Source of the DNA: Actinomycetospora sp. NBRC 106378
GTDB lineage: Bacteria > Actinomycetota > Actinomycetes > Mycobacteriales > Pseudonocardiaceae
Length of the DNA stretch: 64,000 bases
Direction: 5' to 3'
NCBI RefSeq assembly: GCF_030269685.1
Contig: NZ_BSTT01000006.1
Span: 186,001 to 250,000 of the forward strand
The notes under the pieces were generated by a model. The model was not told the DNA's origin and did not search any database. It saw only the letters and a list, made by a program, of their open reading frames with translations. Made by a program: the position numbers and the translations under genes. Shown piece after piece: positions 29,601 to 36,774 of this stretch. The stretch's first letter is position 1. Each line of letters begins with the position of its first letter.

Positions 29601-30381
29601 CCCGCTCGGTCTCGTCACGACGCCGCCGGGCCTCGTCCTCGTCGGCCGCGTCGCGCGCGATGGTGCCCCGCAGGGTCACGAGGTCGTCCGCGGCGAGCCG
29701 CAGCCGCGCGTCGCGCAGGTCGGCCTGGATGGTCTGCGCCCGCCGCGCGATCTCGGCCTGCCGGCCCAGGGGCTTGAGCTGGCGGCGCAGCTCGGTGGTG
29801 AGGTCGCCGAGCCGGGCGAGGTTGGACTCCATCGCCTCGAGCTTGCGGAGCGCCTTCTCCTTGCGCTTGCGGTGCTTGAGGACGCCCGCGGCCTCCTCGA
29901 TGAACGCCCGGCGCTCCTCGGGGCGCGACTGCAGGATCGCGTCGAGCTGCCCCTGGCCGACCAGCACGTGCAGTTCGCGGCCGATGCCGGAGTCGCTCAG
30001 CAGCTCCTGGACGTCGAGCAGCCGGCAGGAGCTCCCGTTGATCTCGTACTCACCCGCGCCGGACCGGAAGACCCGCCGGGTGATCGACACCTCGGTGTAC
30101 TCGATCGGCAGCGCGCCGTCGCTGTTGTCGATCGTCAGCGTCACCTCGGCGCGGCCCAGCGGGGCACGGCCCGTGGTGCCGGCGAAGATGACGTCCTCCA
30201 TCTTCCCGCCGCGCAGCGCCTTCGCGCCCTGCTCGCCGAGCACCCAGCTGATGGCGTCGACGACGTTGGACTTGCCGGACCCGTTCGGGCCCACCACGCA
30301 CGTGATGCCGGGTTCGAAGCGCAGGGTGGTCGACGACGCGAAGGACTTGAAGCCCTTCAGCGTCAGGCTCTTCAGATGCAC
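26662..30381 (-). CDS. smc: Chromosome segregation protein SMC
   Basis: The condensin ATPase that loops and resolves chromosomes, working with ScpA/ScpB. The 1239-residue protein has Walker A GPNGSGKSNVVDAISW near residue 32 and two Ala/Glu/Arg-rich coiled-coil arms. A Gly-containing hinge lies near 505-660 (AELLAGGRDGVLGSVAAL to GGWAVGGPSGN). At the C-terminus are the ABC signature LSGGEKSLTAVAML and Walker B FYVMDEVEAALDDAN. It begins HLKSLTLKGFKSFA, starting with ATG at 30381. A tail of about 20 residues follows the D-loop domain. In most relatives acyP or mutM is next; here an inserted catabolic block follows. Confidence 0.97.
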   Translation of the reverse strand: MHLKSLTLKGFKSFASSTTLRFEPGITCVVGPNGSGKSNVVDAISWVLGEQGAKALRGGKMEDVIFAGTTGRAPLGRAEVTLTIDNSDGALPIEYTEVSITRRVFRSGAGEYEINGSSCRLLDVQELLSDSGIGRELHVLVGQGQLDAILQSRPEERRAFIEEAAGVLKHRKRKEKALRKLEAMESNLARLGDLTTELRRQLKPLGRQAEIARRAQTIQADLRDARLRLAADDLVTLRGTIARDAADEDEARRRRDETERALAIESAAMEELEAALEVDAPAYESAREAHHRLSSLAERLRGTVALAAERHRHLTTVEEAASGPDPEELERQAATAAENEATLAEEVALARETLEDAAARREDAEETLEAADRRVAAAARAAADRREGLARLAGQVETQRGRVAAAVEELETLAASIAETTARAAAARAELAEEEAASGEVDDADPGSADVVLEVPGDAPDPEAAFDAATERHEQVRAEVDRAGAAHRDAERDRAHWKARVEALELTLTRRDGAGELLAGGRDGVLGSVAALLRVGPGDETAVTAALGPVADAVVVTGVDAAADALAHLHASDAGRAGLLVAGPSAAVPSGPAPDGAVWAADLVRAPDAVAGAVARLLAGVVVVDDLPAARALVSAHPELTAATRDGDVLGGGWAVGGPSGNRSILEMQSAADEAGDRRADAERAEKAAAAALDAARQAEAAARAEVGVARQVRDDARRADTERRKAADARRAQDEARRARQARRLGGLAETVRGAEAELARLTERRATVEESREDRRAELDDLTERLEMATDQADSDASDDTDGADVGARDAAATALNAARAAEVEGRLALRTAEERARAVTGRAEALRHRARAEREQRERAATRRRERERQAALLTEILEHGRAGLDRIAGSVAAAAEARDRLATTRQARAAELDGVRERARSLQQTLERLTDAVHRDEVLRAEQRTRLAQLEESIVERFGIGLEDLVREYGPEVGIPASEAEIAEVTAARERGEQVSMPPPLRYDRAEQQRRAARAEKELGTLGKVNPLALEEYAALEERYRFLSTQLEDVKASKRDLLSVVADVDQRILDVFAEAFADVAREFEVVFPVLFPGGDGRLVLTDPDDLLTTGVEVEARPPGKKVKRLSLLSGGEKSLTAVAMLVAIFRARPSPFYVMDEVEAALDDANLRRLISLLDDLRRTSQLVIITHQKPTMEIADALYGVSMRGDGITAVVSQRLRGSDAPGPLARADPSPVS

Positions 30382-30411
30382 GCCGACCCCCGTTCCGACC
30401 TGCCCGGCAAG

Positions 30412-31122
30412 CTACGCGACCCCTCCGACAGCCTCCCGCAGCACCGCCGCCGCCCCCTCCGCGCCGTCGCCGAGCGCCCCGGACCGGTCGATCGCCGACA
30501 CCGCGGCCACCACCCGCCCCTCGGACCACACCGGTACCGCCACGGCCACCGCGCCGGGCACGAGCCGTCCGCTGTCCCCGGTCTCGCACCCCGTCTCCCG
30601 GATCCGCTCGAGGTCGGCCAGCAGGGCCACCCCCGCGGCCGGATCGTCCGGCCGGGCCGCCCGCACCACCGTCCGGCGGGCCGCGCCGGACAGGTGGGCC
30701 ACCAGCACGCGCCCCGCCGCGGTGTCCACGAGCGGCCGCCGGATCTGCGAGGACAGCGCGTAGTCGAACGCCTCGTCGGCACCCGCCCAGTCGACCCAGA
30801 CGGCGTCGTCGCCCACCCGCACCGCGAGCTGCACCGGCAGCCCGAGCCGTTCGGACACGTCCACCAGCGTGGCGTGCCGCACCGGCACCGCGGGCCGCCC
30901 CGCCCGCACGGAGAGCACCGAGGGCGCCGGCCCGAGCGTGTAGCGGCGGCGGTCCTCGTCGAGGTAGCCGACGGCGACGAGCCCGTCGACGAGCTTCTGC
31001 ACCGACGACACCGGGGCGTCGACCGCCCGGGCCAGCTCCGTCAGCGAGGCGCCGGGCCGGGCGACGGCCGCCTCGAGCAGCTCGGCCACCCGGTCGACGG
31101 TCCGGTGGTGCTTGTTACCCAT
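30412..31122 (-). CDS. IclR family transcriptional regulator
   Basis: A 236-residue regulator with an N-terminal winged helix (about 8-60; TELARAVDAPVSSVQKLVDGL) and a C-terminal IclR effector-binding domain (DVSERLGLPVQLAVRVGDDAVWVD, TAAGRVLVAHL, AVAVPVWSEGRVVAAVSAI). It diverges from the caiB-adc-hbd-acd operon and very likely controls it. A near-perfect GTTAC ... GTAAC palindrome overlaps its own ATG (31122), consistent with autoregulation. The effector would be a substrate or intermediate of the operon; it cannot be named. Confidence 0.92.
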   Translation of the reverse strand: MGNKHHRTVDRVAELLEAAVARPGASLTELARAVDAPVSSVQKLVDGLVAVGYLDEDRRRYTLGPAPSVLSVRAGRPAVPVRHATLVDVSERLGLPVQLAVRVGDDAVWVDWAGADEAFDYALSSQIRRPLVDTAAGRVLVAHLSGAARRTVVRAARPDDPAAGVALLADLERIRETGCETGDSGRLVPGAVAVAVPVWSEGRVVAAVSAIDRSGALGDGAEGAAAVLREAVGGVA

Positions 31123-31131
31123 ATGCGTAAC
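31114..31131. promoter_or_regulatory. Operator-like palindrome over the IclR gene start
   Basis: GTTACCCATATGCGTAAC is symmetric at 16 of 18 positions around a central CATATG. The IclR start codon lies inside it. The position in the 57-base divergent spacer region and the size fit an IclR-family operator. Confidence 0.55.
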
Positions 31132-31155
31132 CGTATCTCACATTGCGGAGGATTG

Positions 31156-31170
31156 GTTAGCCCGCCTAAC
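31156..31170. promoter_or_regulatory. Second small dyad upstream of the CoA-transferase operon
   Basis: GTTAG-CCCGC-CTAAC is a perfect 5-bp dyad lying 9 bases before the CoA-transferase ATG. It resembles the left half-site GTTAC of the palindrome at 31114-31131. It may be a secondary regulator site near the transcription start. Confidence 0.4.
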
Positions 31171-31179
31171 GTCGGAGCC

Positions 31180-32355
31180 ATGACGATCACAGCGCTCGAC
31201 GGAGTCCGGGTCATCGACCTCGCGACCGTGGTGATGGGTCCCTACGCGGCCCAGATCCTGGGTGACCTCGGGGCCGACGTCATCAAGGTCGAGGCCCCGG
31301 GCGGCGACAGCGCCCGCCTCGCCCCGCCCGCCCGGAACCCCGGGATGGGCCACCTCGCCCTCAACGTCAACCGGAACAAGCGCTCGGTCACGCTGGACCT
31401 CAAGTCCGCGGACGGGAAGGCGGCGTTCCGCGATCTCGTCGCCGGCGCCGACATCCTCATCACCAACATGCGGCCCGGCGCGCTCGACCGCCTCGGGATC
31501 TCGCACGCCGAGTTGGCGGAGATCAACCCGCGCCTCATCACCTGCCGCGCGCAGGGCTTCCGCGCCGACTCGGAGCTCGCCGACCGGGCCGCCTACGACG
31601 AGATCGTCCAGGCCGCGTCGGGCATGACCGACATCGTCCGCCGGGCCACGGGCACCCCGAGCTACGTGCCGACGGTGCTGGCGGACAAGGTCTGCGCGCT
31701 CACCATCGCCTACTCGGTGCTCGCCGCGCTGGTCCACCAGCGCGCCACCGGGCAGGGCCAGGAGGTCGAGGTCCCGATGGCCGACACGATGCTCGCCTTC
31801 ACCCTCGTCGAGCACCTCTCCGGCCACACCTTCCTTCCCGACGCCGGGTCGACCGGCTTCAACCGGTCCCTCGCGGCCGGCCACGCGGCGGTCGCGACGC
31901 AGGACGGGTGGGCGTGCATCCTGCCCTACAGCCCGCGGAACATCGCCGACTTCTTCGCCGCCGCGGGCCGCGACGACCTCGCCACCGACGAGCGCTTCGT
32001 CGACCGCACGCAGCTCTCCCGTCACCAGGAGGAGCTCTACGGCGAGATCGCCGCGATCGCGCCGACCCGCACCACCGCCGACTGGGCGGCGCTCTGCGCG
32101 CAGCACTCGATCCCGTTCGCGCCGGTGCTCGACCTCGAGACCGCCCACGAGGACCCCTACGTCGTCGACGGCGGGCTGCTCACCGAGGAGGAGCACCCCA
32201 CCGAGGGCCCGTACCGGTCGATCGGGTTCCCGGTCCGGTTCTCGGAGACCCCCGCCGGCCTGCGCACCCCCACCCCGCGGCAGGGCGCCGACACCGCCGA
32301 CGTCCTGCGCGAGCTGGGCCGCACCGAGGAGCAGATCGAGGCGATGACCGCGTGA
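31180..32355 (+). CDS. CaiB/BaiF family CoA-transferase
   Basis: A class III CoA-transferase that moves CoA between carboxylic acids through aspartyl intermediates. The 391-residue protein has the family start LDGVRVIDLATVVMGPYAAQILGDLGADVIKVE, NVNRNKRSVTLDLK and FRADSELADRAAYDEIVQA, where the Asp of the RAAYDE motif fits the catalytic position. It also has a C-terminal HSIPFAPVLDL. ATG at 31180 with a GGAG site. It is first in a four-gene overlapping operon, so it probably activates the pathway acid as its CoA ester. Glutarate, carnitine-like or other dicarboxylic acids are handled by relatives; the substrate is open. Confidence 0.9.
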   Translation: MTITALDGVRVIDLATVVMGPYAAQILGDLGADVIKVEAPGGDSARLAPPARNPGMGHLALNVNRNKRSVTLDLKSADGKAAFRDLVAGADILITNMRPGALDRLGISHAELAEINPRLITCRAQGFRADSELADRAAYDEIVQAASGMTDIVRRATGTPSYVPTVLADKVCALTIAYSVLAALVHQRATGQGQEVEVPMADTMLAFTLVEHLSGHTFLPDAGSTGFNRSLAAGHAAVATQDGWACILPYSPRNIADFFAAAGRDDLATDERFVDRTQLSRHQEELYGEIAAIAPTRTTADWAALCAQHSIPFAPVLDLETAHEDPYVVDGGLLTEEEHPTEGPYRSIGFPVRFSETPAGLRTPTPRQGADTADVLRELGRTEEQIEAMTA

Positions 32356-33104
32356 ACACCGAGCAGATCCTGCGCGCGGGCACGACGCCGCTGACCGCGC
32401 CCGCCTTCCCGCCGGGGTCGCACCGGTTCACCGACCGCGAGTACCTCAACGTCGTCTACCGCACCGACCCCGACGCGTTCCGGGCCGCGCTCCCCGAGCC
32501 CCTCACCGTGGTCGAGCCGCTGGTGCGCTTCGAGGTGATGCGGATGGGCGACGTCGACGGCTTCGGCCCCTACACCGAGTGCGGGCAGGCGCTGACCTGC
32601 GCGTTCGACGGCGAGCAGGGCGAGTACCTGCACGCCATGTACCTCGACAACGCCCCGGCCACCTTCGCGGGCCGCGAGCAGAGTGCCTACCCGAAGGCGT
32701 TCGGGTCGCCGCGGCTGTGGGTCGAGCAGGGCGCGCTCGTCGGGCAGCTGCACGTCGGGTCGCTGCCGGTCGCCACGGCCACCATGGCCTACAAGCACGC
32801 CCCGCTGGACCCCGACGAGGCGCGTGCGCAGGTCGGCGTCCCGACCTTCGCCGTCAAGCTCGCCCCCGGTCGCGGCGGCCCCACGTCCGCGGTCCTGCAG
32901 CGCACCCGGATCACCGACCTCACCGTCAAGGACGCCTGGGAGGGCCCCGCCCGCCTCGAGCTGCACGCGCACGTCATGGCGCCGCTGGCCGACCTGCCCG
33001 TGCTCGAGGTCGTGTCGGCCTCGCACGTGCTGACCGACCTCACGCTGGCGCCCTTCACGACGGTGCACGACTACCTGGGCACCGACTACCTGGAGCACGC
33101 ATGA
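32352..33104 (+). CDS. Acetoacetate decarboxylase family protein
   Basis: A 250-residue member of the ADC family, which decarboxylates beta-keto acids by a Lys Schiff base. Numbering matches the Clostridium enzyme: Glu61, Glu76 (GPYTECGQ) and the Schiff-base Lys115 (SAYPKAFGSP). The usual neighbour Lys116, which helps tune Lys115, is Ala here. VATATMAYKHAPLD, TVKDAWEGPARLEL and HVMAPLADLPV follow the classical enzyme closely. The GTG at 32352 overlaps the CoA-transferase stop (GTGA). In this operon it may decarboxylate the beta-keto acid made by the dehydrogenase encoded next. Confidence 0.9.
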   Translation: MNTEQILRAGTTPLTAPAFPPGSHRFTDREYLNVVYRTDPDAFRAALPEPLTVVEPLVRFEVMRMGDVDGFGPYTECGQALTCAFDGEQGEYLHAMYLDNAPATFAGREQSAYPKAFGSPRLWVEQGALVGQLHVGSLPVATATMAYKHAPLDPDEARAQVGVPTFAVKLAPGRGGPTSAVLQRTRITDLTVKDAWEGPARLELHAHVMAPLADLPVLEVVSASHVLTDLTLAPFTTVHDYLGTDYLEHA

Positions 33105-34027
33105 GGATCACCGAGATCGGCGCCGGCACGATCGGCGTCAGCTGGACCGTGCTGCACGCCGCGCACGGCCACGAGGTCACCGTGACCGACCCCCGCGAGG
33201 ACCTCGACGAGGCCGTCCGCGAGGGCGTCCGCCGGTTCGCGCCCGCCCTCGGGGCGGACGCGGGCGAGCTGCTCGACCGCGTCCGCACCGAACCGGACCT
33301 CGCGGCCGCCGTCGGGAACGCGGAGATCGTCCAGGAGCAGGGGCCGGAGCGCCTCGCCGTCAAGCAGGACATCTTCACGACGGCGGGTGCGGCGGCTCCC
33401 GCGGACGCCCTCCTGCTGACGTCGACGTCGGGGATCGTCGCGAGCGACATCGCGGCCGGGCTCGACGCGGACGTCGCCGCGCGGCTCGTCGTCGCGCACC
33501 CGTTCAACCCGCCGCACCTGCTGCCGCTCGTGGAGCTGGTCGCCGGGGAGCGGACCGCCCCGGAGACCGTCGAGCGGGCCGCGGCGTTCCTGCGGGCCGT
33601 CGGCCGGGATCCGGTGGTGGAGCACCGGGAGGTGTCGGGCTTCGTCGCGAACCGCCTGCAGTCGGCGCTGTTCCGCGAGGCCGTGAGCCTCGTGCGCCGC
33701 GGGGTGGTGTCGCCAGAGGAGCTGGACCGCGTCGTGACCGGCTCCCTCGGCCCGCGCTGGGCGACCGGCGGGCCGTTCCTGTCGTTCCACCTCGGCGGCG
33801 GGCCCGGCGGCCTGCGCCACATGCTCACCCACCTCGGGCCGGGCATGAGCAGGCGGTGGGCCGATCTGGGGAACCCCACGCTCGACGACGAGACGGTCGA
33901 GGCACTGGTCGCGGGCACCGAGGCCGCCTACGGCACCGACTACGACCGGCTGACCGGCACCAGTGACCGGGCCCAGGTCGCGGTGCTCCGCGCACGCGGC
34001 CCCGAAGGAACCGAGGAGTCCCGATGA
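33101..34027 (+). CDS. 3-hydroxyacyl-CoA dehydrogenase family protein
   Basis: A 308-residue NAD-dependent dehydrogenase of the 3HCDH/L-carnitine dehydrogenase type. The N-terminal Rossmann motif is GAGTIGVSW, and the first strand is short because the protein begins MRITEIGAG. Catalytic-type residues are visible in LTSTSGIVASDI, VAHPFNPPHLLPLVE (His, Glu) and EVSGFVANRLQSALF (Asn). The C-terminal helical domain is present. It overlaps adc by ATGA and acd by ATGA. The substrate may be a free 3-hydroxy acid or its CoA ester; the pairing with an ADC-like enzyme argues for a beta-keto acid product. Confidence 0.88.
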   Translation: MRITEIGAGTIGVSWTVLHAAHGHEVTVTDPREDLDEAVREGVRRFAPALGADAGELLDRVRTEPDLAAAVGNAEIVQEQGPERLAVKQDIFTTAGAAAPADALLLTSTSGIVASDIAAGLDADVAARLVVAHPFNPPHLLPLVELVAGERTAPETVERAAAFLRAVGRDPVVEHREVSGFVANRLQSALFREAVSLVRRGVVSPEELDRVVTGSLGPRWATGGPFLSFHLGGGPGGLRHMLTHLGPGMSRRWADLGNPTLDDETVEALVAGTEAAYGTDYDRLTGTSDRAQVAVLRARGPEGTEESR

Positions 34028-35274
34028 GCACCACCACCGACATCACCACCGGCGCGCCGACCCCGGCGAGCGACGAGAGCGTGCTGCCCCCGCTCCCCGG
34101 CGACTTCTACGGCTACGCCGACCTGCTGAGCTCCGAGGACCAGGCGATCCTCGCCCGGGTCCGACGCTTCGCCGAGGAGCGCATCGCCCCGATCGCCGAC
34201 CGGCAGTGGGCCAGCACGGAGTTCCCGTTCGACCTGCTGCCCGGCTTCGCCGAGCTCGACGTCGTCGGGTTGGCCCGCGACTGGCCCGACCGCCCGGCGC
34301 ACTCCCGGCTGCTGACCTCGATGGTCAGCATGGAGCTCTCGCGCATCGACCCGTCGATGGCCACCTTCTTCGGGGTGCACGGCGGGCTCGCCCTGTCCTC
34401 GATCGACCTGTGCGGGTCCGAGGAGCAGAAGGAGCGCTGGCTGCCGGCGATGCGCCGGATGGAGAAGATCGGCGCCTTCGCCCTCTCCGAGCCGCACGGC
34501 GGGTCGGACGTCGCGGGCGGGCTCGAGACGACGGCACGACGGGAGGGTGACGAGTGGGTCCTCGACGGGGCCAAGCGCTGGATCGGCAACGGCACCTTCG
34601 CCGACCTGGTGGTCGTGTGGGCGCGTGACACCGACGACGGCGAGGTGAAGGGCTTCGTCGTCGAGCAGGGCACGCCCGGCTTCACCGCGACGAAGATGGA
34701 GGGCAAGCTCGCCCTGCGCACCGTCCAGAACGCCGACCTCACCTTCGAGGGCGCCCGCGTCCCCGAGGCGAACCGGCTGGCGCACGCGAACTCGTTCAAG
34801 GACACGAACCGGGTCCTGCGCGTCACCCGCGGCGGGGTCGCCTGGAACGCCGTGGGCGTGATGATGGGCGTCTACGAGCTCGCGCGGGACTACGCCCTCG
34901 AGCGGGTCCAGTTCGGGCAGCCGATCGCGGGGTTCCAGCTCATCCAGGACCACCTCGTGACGATCCTCGGTCGCCTGTCGACCTCGCTCGCCCTCGCGGT
35001 GCGGGTGGCGCAGCTGCAGGACGCCGACCACTTCCGCGACGACCAGGCGGCGCTGGCCAAGCGCGAGTGCACGGTCGCCCTGCGGGAGGCGGTGGCGCGC
35101 GCCCGCGAGGTCCTGGGCGGCAACGGCGTGCTGCTGGAGAACAAGGTGACGCGCTTCTTCAACGACGCCGAGGCGCTCTACTCCTACGAGGGCACGAAGG
35201 AGATCAACACCCTGGTGGTGGGGCGCTCGATCACCGGTATCGGCGCGTTCGTGGGGCACGCCCCGCGGCGGTGA
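34024..35274 (+). CDS. Acyl-CoA dehydrogenase, glutaryl-CoA-dehydrogenase-like
   Basis: A 416-residue FAD acyl-CoA dehydrogenase. Signature parts are GAFALSEPHGGSDVAGGLETTA, KRWIGNGTFADLVVVWARD, FGQPIAGFQLIQDHL and YSYEGTKEINTLVVGRSITG with the catalytic Glu. The whole resembles the glutaryl-CoA dehydrogenase branch. By my alignment, the Arg that binds the distal carboxylate in true decarboxylating GCDH falls at Ala in DPSMATFFG, so the substrate may lack that carboxylate. Last gene of the overlapping operon, consistent with beta-oxidation-type steps on the CoA ester. Confidence 0.88.
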   Translation: MSTTTDITTGAPTPASDESVLPPLPGDFYGYADLLSSEDQAILARVRRFAEERIAPIADRQWASTEFPFDLLPGFAELDVVGLARDWPDRPAHSRLLTSMVSMELSRIDPSMATFFGVHGGLALSSIDLCGSEEQKERWLPAMRRMEKIGAFALSEPHGGSDVAGGLETTARREGDEWVLDGAKRWIGNGTFADLVVVWARDTDDGEVKGFVVEQGTPGFTATKMEGKLALRTVQNADLTFEGARVPEANRLAHANSFKDTNRVLRVTRGGVAWNAVGVMMGVYELARDYALERVQFGQPIAGFQLIQDHLVTILGRLSTSLALAVRVAQLQDADHFRDDQAALAKRECTVALREAVARAREVLGGNGVLLENKVTRFFNDAEALYSYEGTKEINTLVVGRSITGIGAFVGHAPRR

Positions 35275-35317
35275 ACTCGGCCGTTTGCGGCAGCCTGCGG
35301 AGCGGACATCACCGCGC

Positions 35318-35764
35318 ATGGCAACCGCAACGCACTATCTCGAGGTCAACGCACCGGCCGCCGAGTGCTACCGCTGGTGGCGGCCGCTCACGCACCTGCC
35401 CCAGATCCTCGACGACGTCGAGTCGGTCGAGCCGAAGGACGGCAGCGCCGACGTGACCCACTGGGTGGTCGACGGCCCGCTCGGCAAGAAGATCGAGTGG
35501 GACGCGAAGATCGTCGACGAGGAGACCGACCGCAAGATCGCGTGGAAGTCGCTCGAGGAGAGCAACAACCACGTCGAGACCGGCGGCGCGGTCCGCTTCG
35601 ACGACCACGGCGGCAAGACCGGCGTCGAAGTGAGCCTGCACGTCGAGACGCCCGCGGGTGCCCTGGGTGACCTGGGCGCGAAGCTCTTCGCCGACCCGCA
35701 GAAGAAGATCGAGAAGGCCCTCCAGGAGTTCAAGCAGCTCATGGAGTCCGGCCCCGTCCGTTAG
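35318..35764 (+). CDS. SRPBCC family (polyketide cyclase/coenzyme-Q-binding-like) protein
   Basis: A 148-residue START-like protein of the SRPBCC superfamily, which folds around a deep hydrophobic pocket. Visible features are HYLEVNAPAAECYRWWRPLTHLP, VTHWVVDGPLGKKIEWDAKI, IAWKSLEESNNHVETGGAVRF and the C-terminal long helix KKIEKALQEFKQLMESG. It follows acd after 43 bases and could share its transcript. The ATG at 35318 gives the family length; an upstream GTG (35285) is less likely. Ligand unknown; related stress-linked small proteins are common in actinobacteria. Confidence 0.8.
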   Translation: MATATHYLEVNAPAAECYRWWRPLTHLPQILDDVESVEPKDGSADVTHWVVDGPLGKKIEWDAKIVDEETDRKIAWKSLEESNNHVETGGAVRFDDHGGKTGVEVSLHVETPAGALGDLGAKLFADPQKKIEKALQEFKQLMESGPVR

Positions 35765-35878
35765 ACCACCCGACGCCGGCTCGCGCTCGCCGCGGGCCGG
35801 CGTCGTGCTGTCGTCCCGGCCCTCTCGATCGAGTCCCCGCGTCGTTCGGGCCCTCTCCGTACACACCAGGAGATCGCC

Positions 35879-36727
35879 ATGATCGCTCTTCCCACCCAGT
35901 CCGAACCGTCCGGCGGCGGGGGCGGCTTCAACGCGCTGCAGTCGCTGCAGAACGCGTTCACCACGCTGCTGAACTACGTGCCGAACGTGATCGGGGCCCT
36001 GCTGGTCCTGCTCATCGGCTACCTCATCGCCCGCCTGCTCCGCGCCGGGATCACCAAGCTCCTGCAGCGCGTCCGGCTCGACCAGCGGCTGACCCACGGT
36101 TCCGGCGGCGAGTACGTCGCCCGCTTCTCCCCCGACGGCAGCCCCGCCAAGCTCGTCGGGCTGGTCGTGCAGTGGGTCCTGCTCGTCTTCGTCATCGTCT
36201 CCGCGGTCGGGACGCTGAACATCCCCGCGGTGACCGGGTTCGTGAACCTGGTGCTCTCGTACCTGCCGAACGTCATCGCCGCGCTGCTGATCTTCCTGGT
36301 CGCCGCCGCGATCGCCGCCGCCGTCGGCGGGCTCGTGCACCGCACCATGGGCGACACCCCCACCGGCCGGGTCGCCCGGTCCGCCGCGCCGACGCTGGTC
36401 ATGGTCATCGCCGTGTTCATGATCCTCAACCAGCTCGGCATCGCCGAGGTGATCGTCAACGCCACCTTCATCGCGCTGATCGGTGCCCTCGCCCTCGGGG
36501 CGGCGCTGGCGTTCGGGCTCGGTGGGCGCGACGCCGCCGCCGACCTGATCAACACCGGCTACCGGAAGGCCCAGGAGAACCGCGACCAGGTCCGCGCCGA
36601 CCTGCAGACCGGGTACCAGCGCGGCCAGGCCGAGGCGCAGCAGTACACGCCGACGTCGGAGGAGCCGGGCGCCGTCCGGGCCGACGACCCGCAGGCGCCG
36701 ACCGTCGCCATCACCCCGCAGAGCTAG
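35879..36727 (+). CDS. Mechanosensitive-channel-like membrane protein with conserved TM-helix repeats
   Basis: A 282-residue membrane protein with two copies of the conserved TM-helix module of MscS-related proteins (NYVPNVIGALLVLLIGYLIARLL and SYLPNVIAALLIFLVAAAIAAAV). It has about five hydrophobic helices and the segment ALALGAALAFGLGGRDAAADLI, which resembles the MscS pore helix. The C-terminal 60 residues are polar. ATG at 35879 with a CAGGAGA site. It is probably an osmotic-release or ion channel; gating role is inference. A strong bidirectional hairpin follows at 36741-36774. Confidence 0.8.
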   Translation: MIALPTQSEPSGGGGGFNALQSLQNAFTTLLNYVPNVIGALLVLLIGYLIARLLRAGITKLLQRVRLDQRLTHGSGGEYVARFSPDGSPAKLVGLVVQWVLLVFVIVSAVGTLNIPAVTGFVNLVLSYLPNVIAALLIFLVAAAIAAAVGGLVHRTMGDTPTGRVARSAAPTLVMVIAVFMILNQLGIAEVIVNATFIALIGALALGAALAFGLGGRDAAADLINTGYRKAQENRDQVRADLQTGYQRGQAEAQQYTPTSEEPGAVRADDPQAPTVAITPQS

Positions 36728-36740
36728 GTGGTTCGCAGGT

Positions 36741-36774
36741 AGCACTGACTGGGGCTATGGCCCCAGTCAGTGCT
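36741..36774. terminator. Perfect 15-bp hairpin between convergent genes
   Basis: Arms AGCACTGACTGGGGC (36741-36755) and its exact complement (36760-36774) flank a TATG loop. The hairpin lies 13 bases after the channel-gene stop and includes the last codons and the stop codon of mutM (36767-36769) on the other strand. It should terminate both transcripts. Confidence 0.85.
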
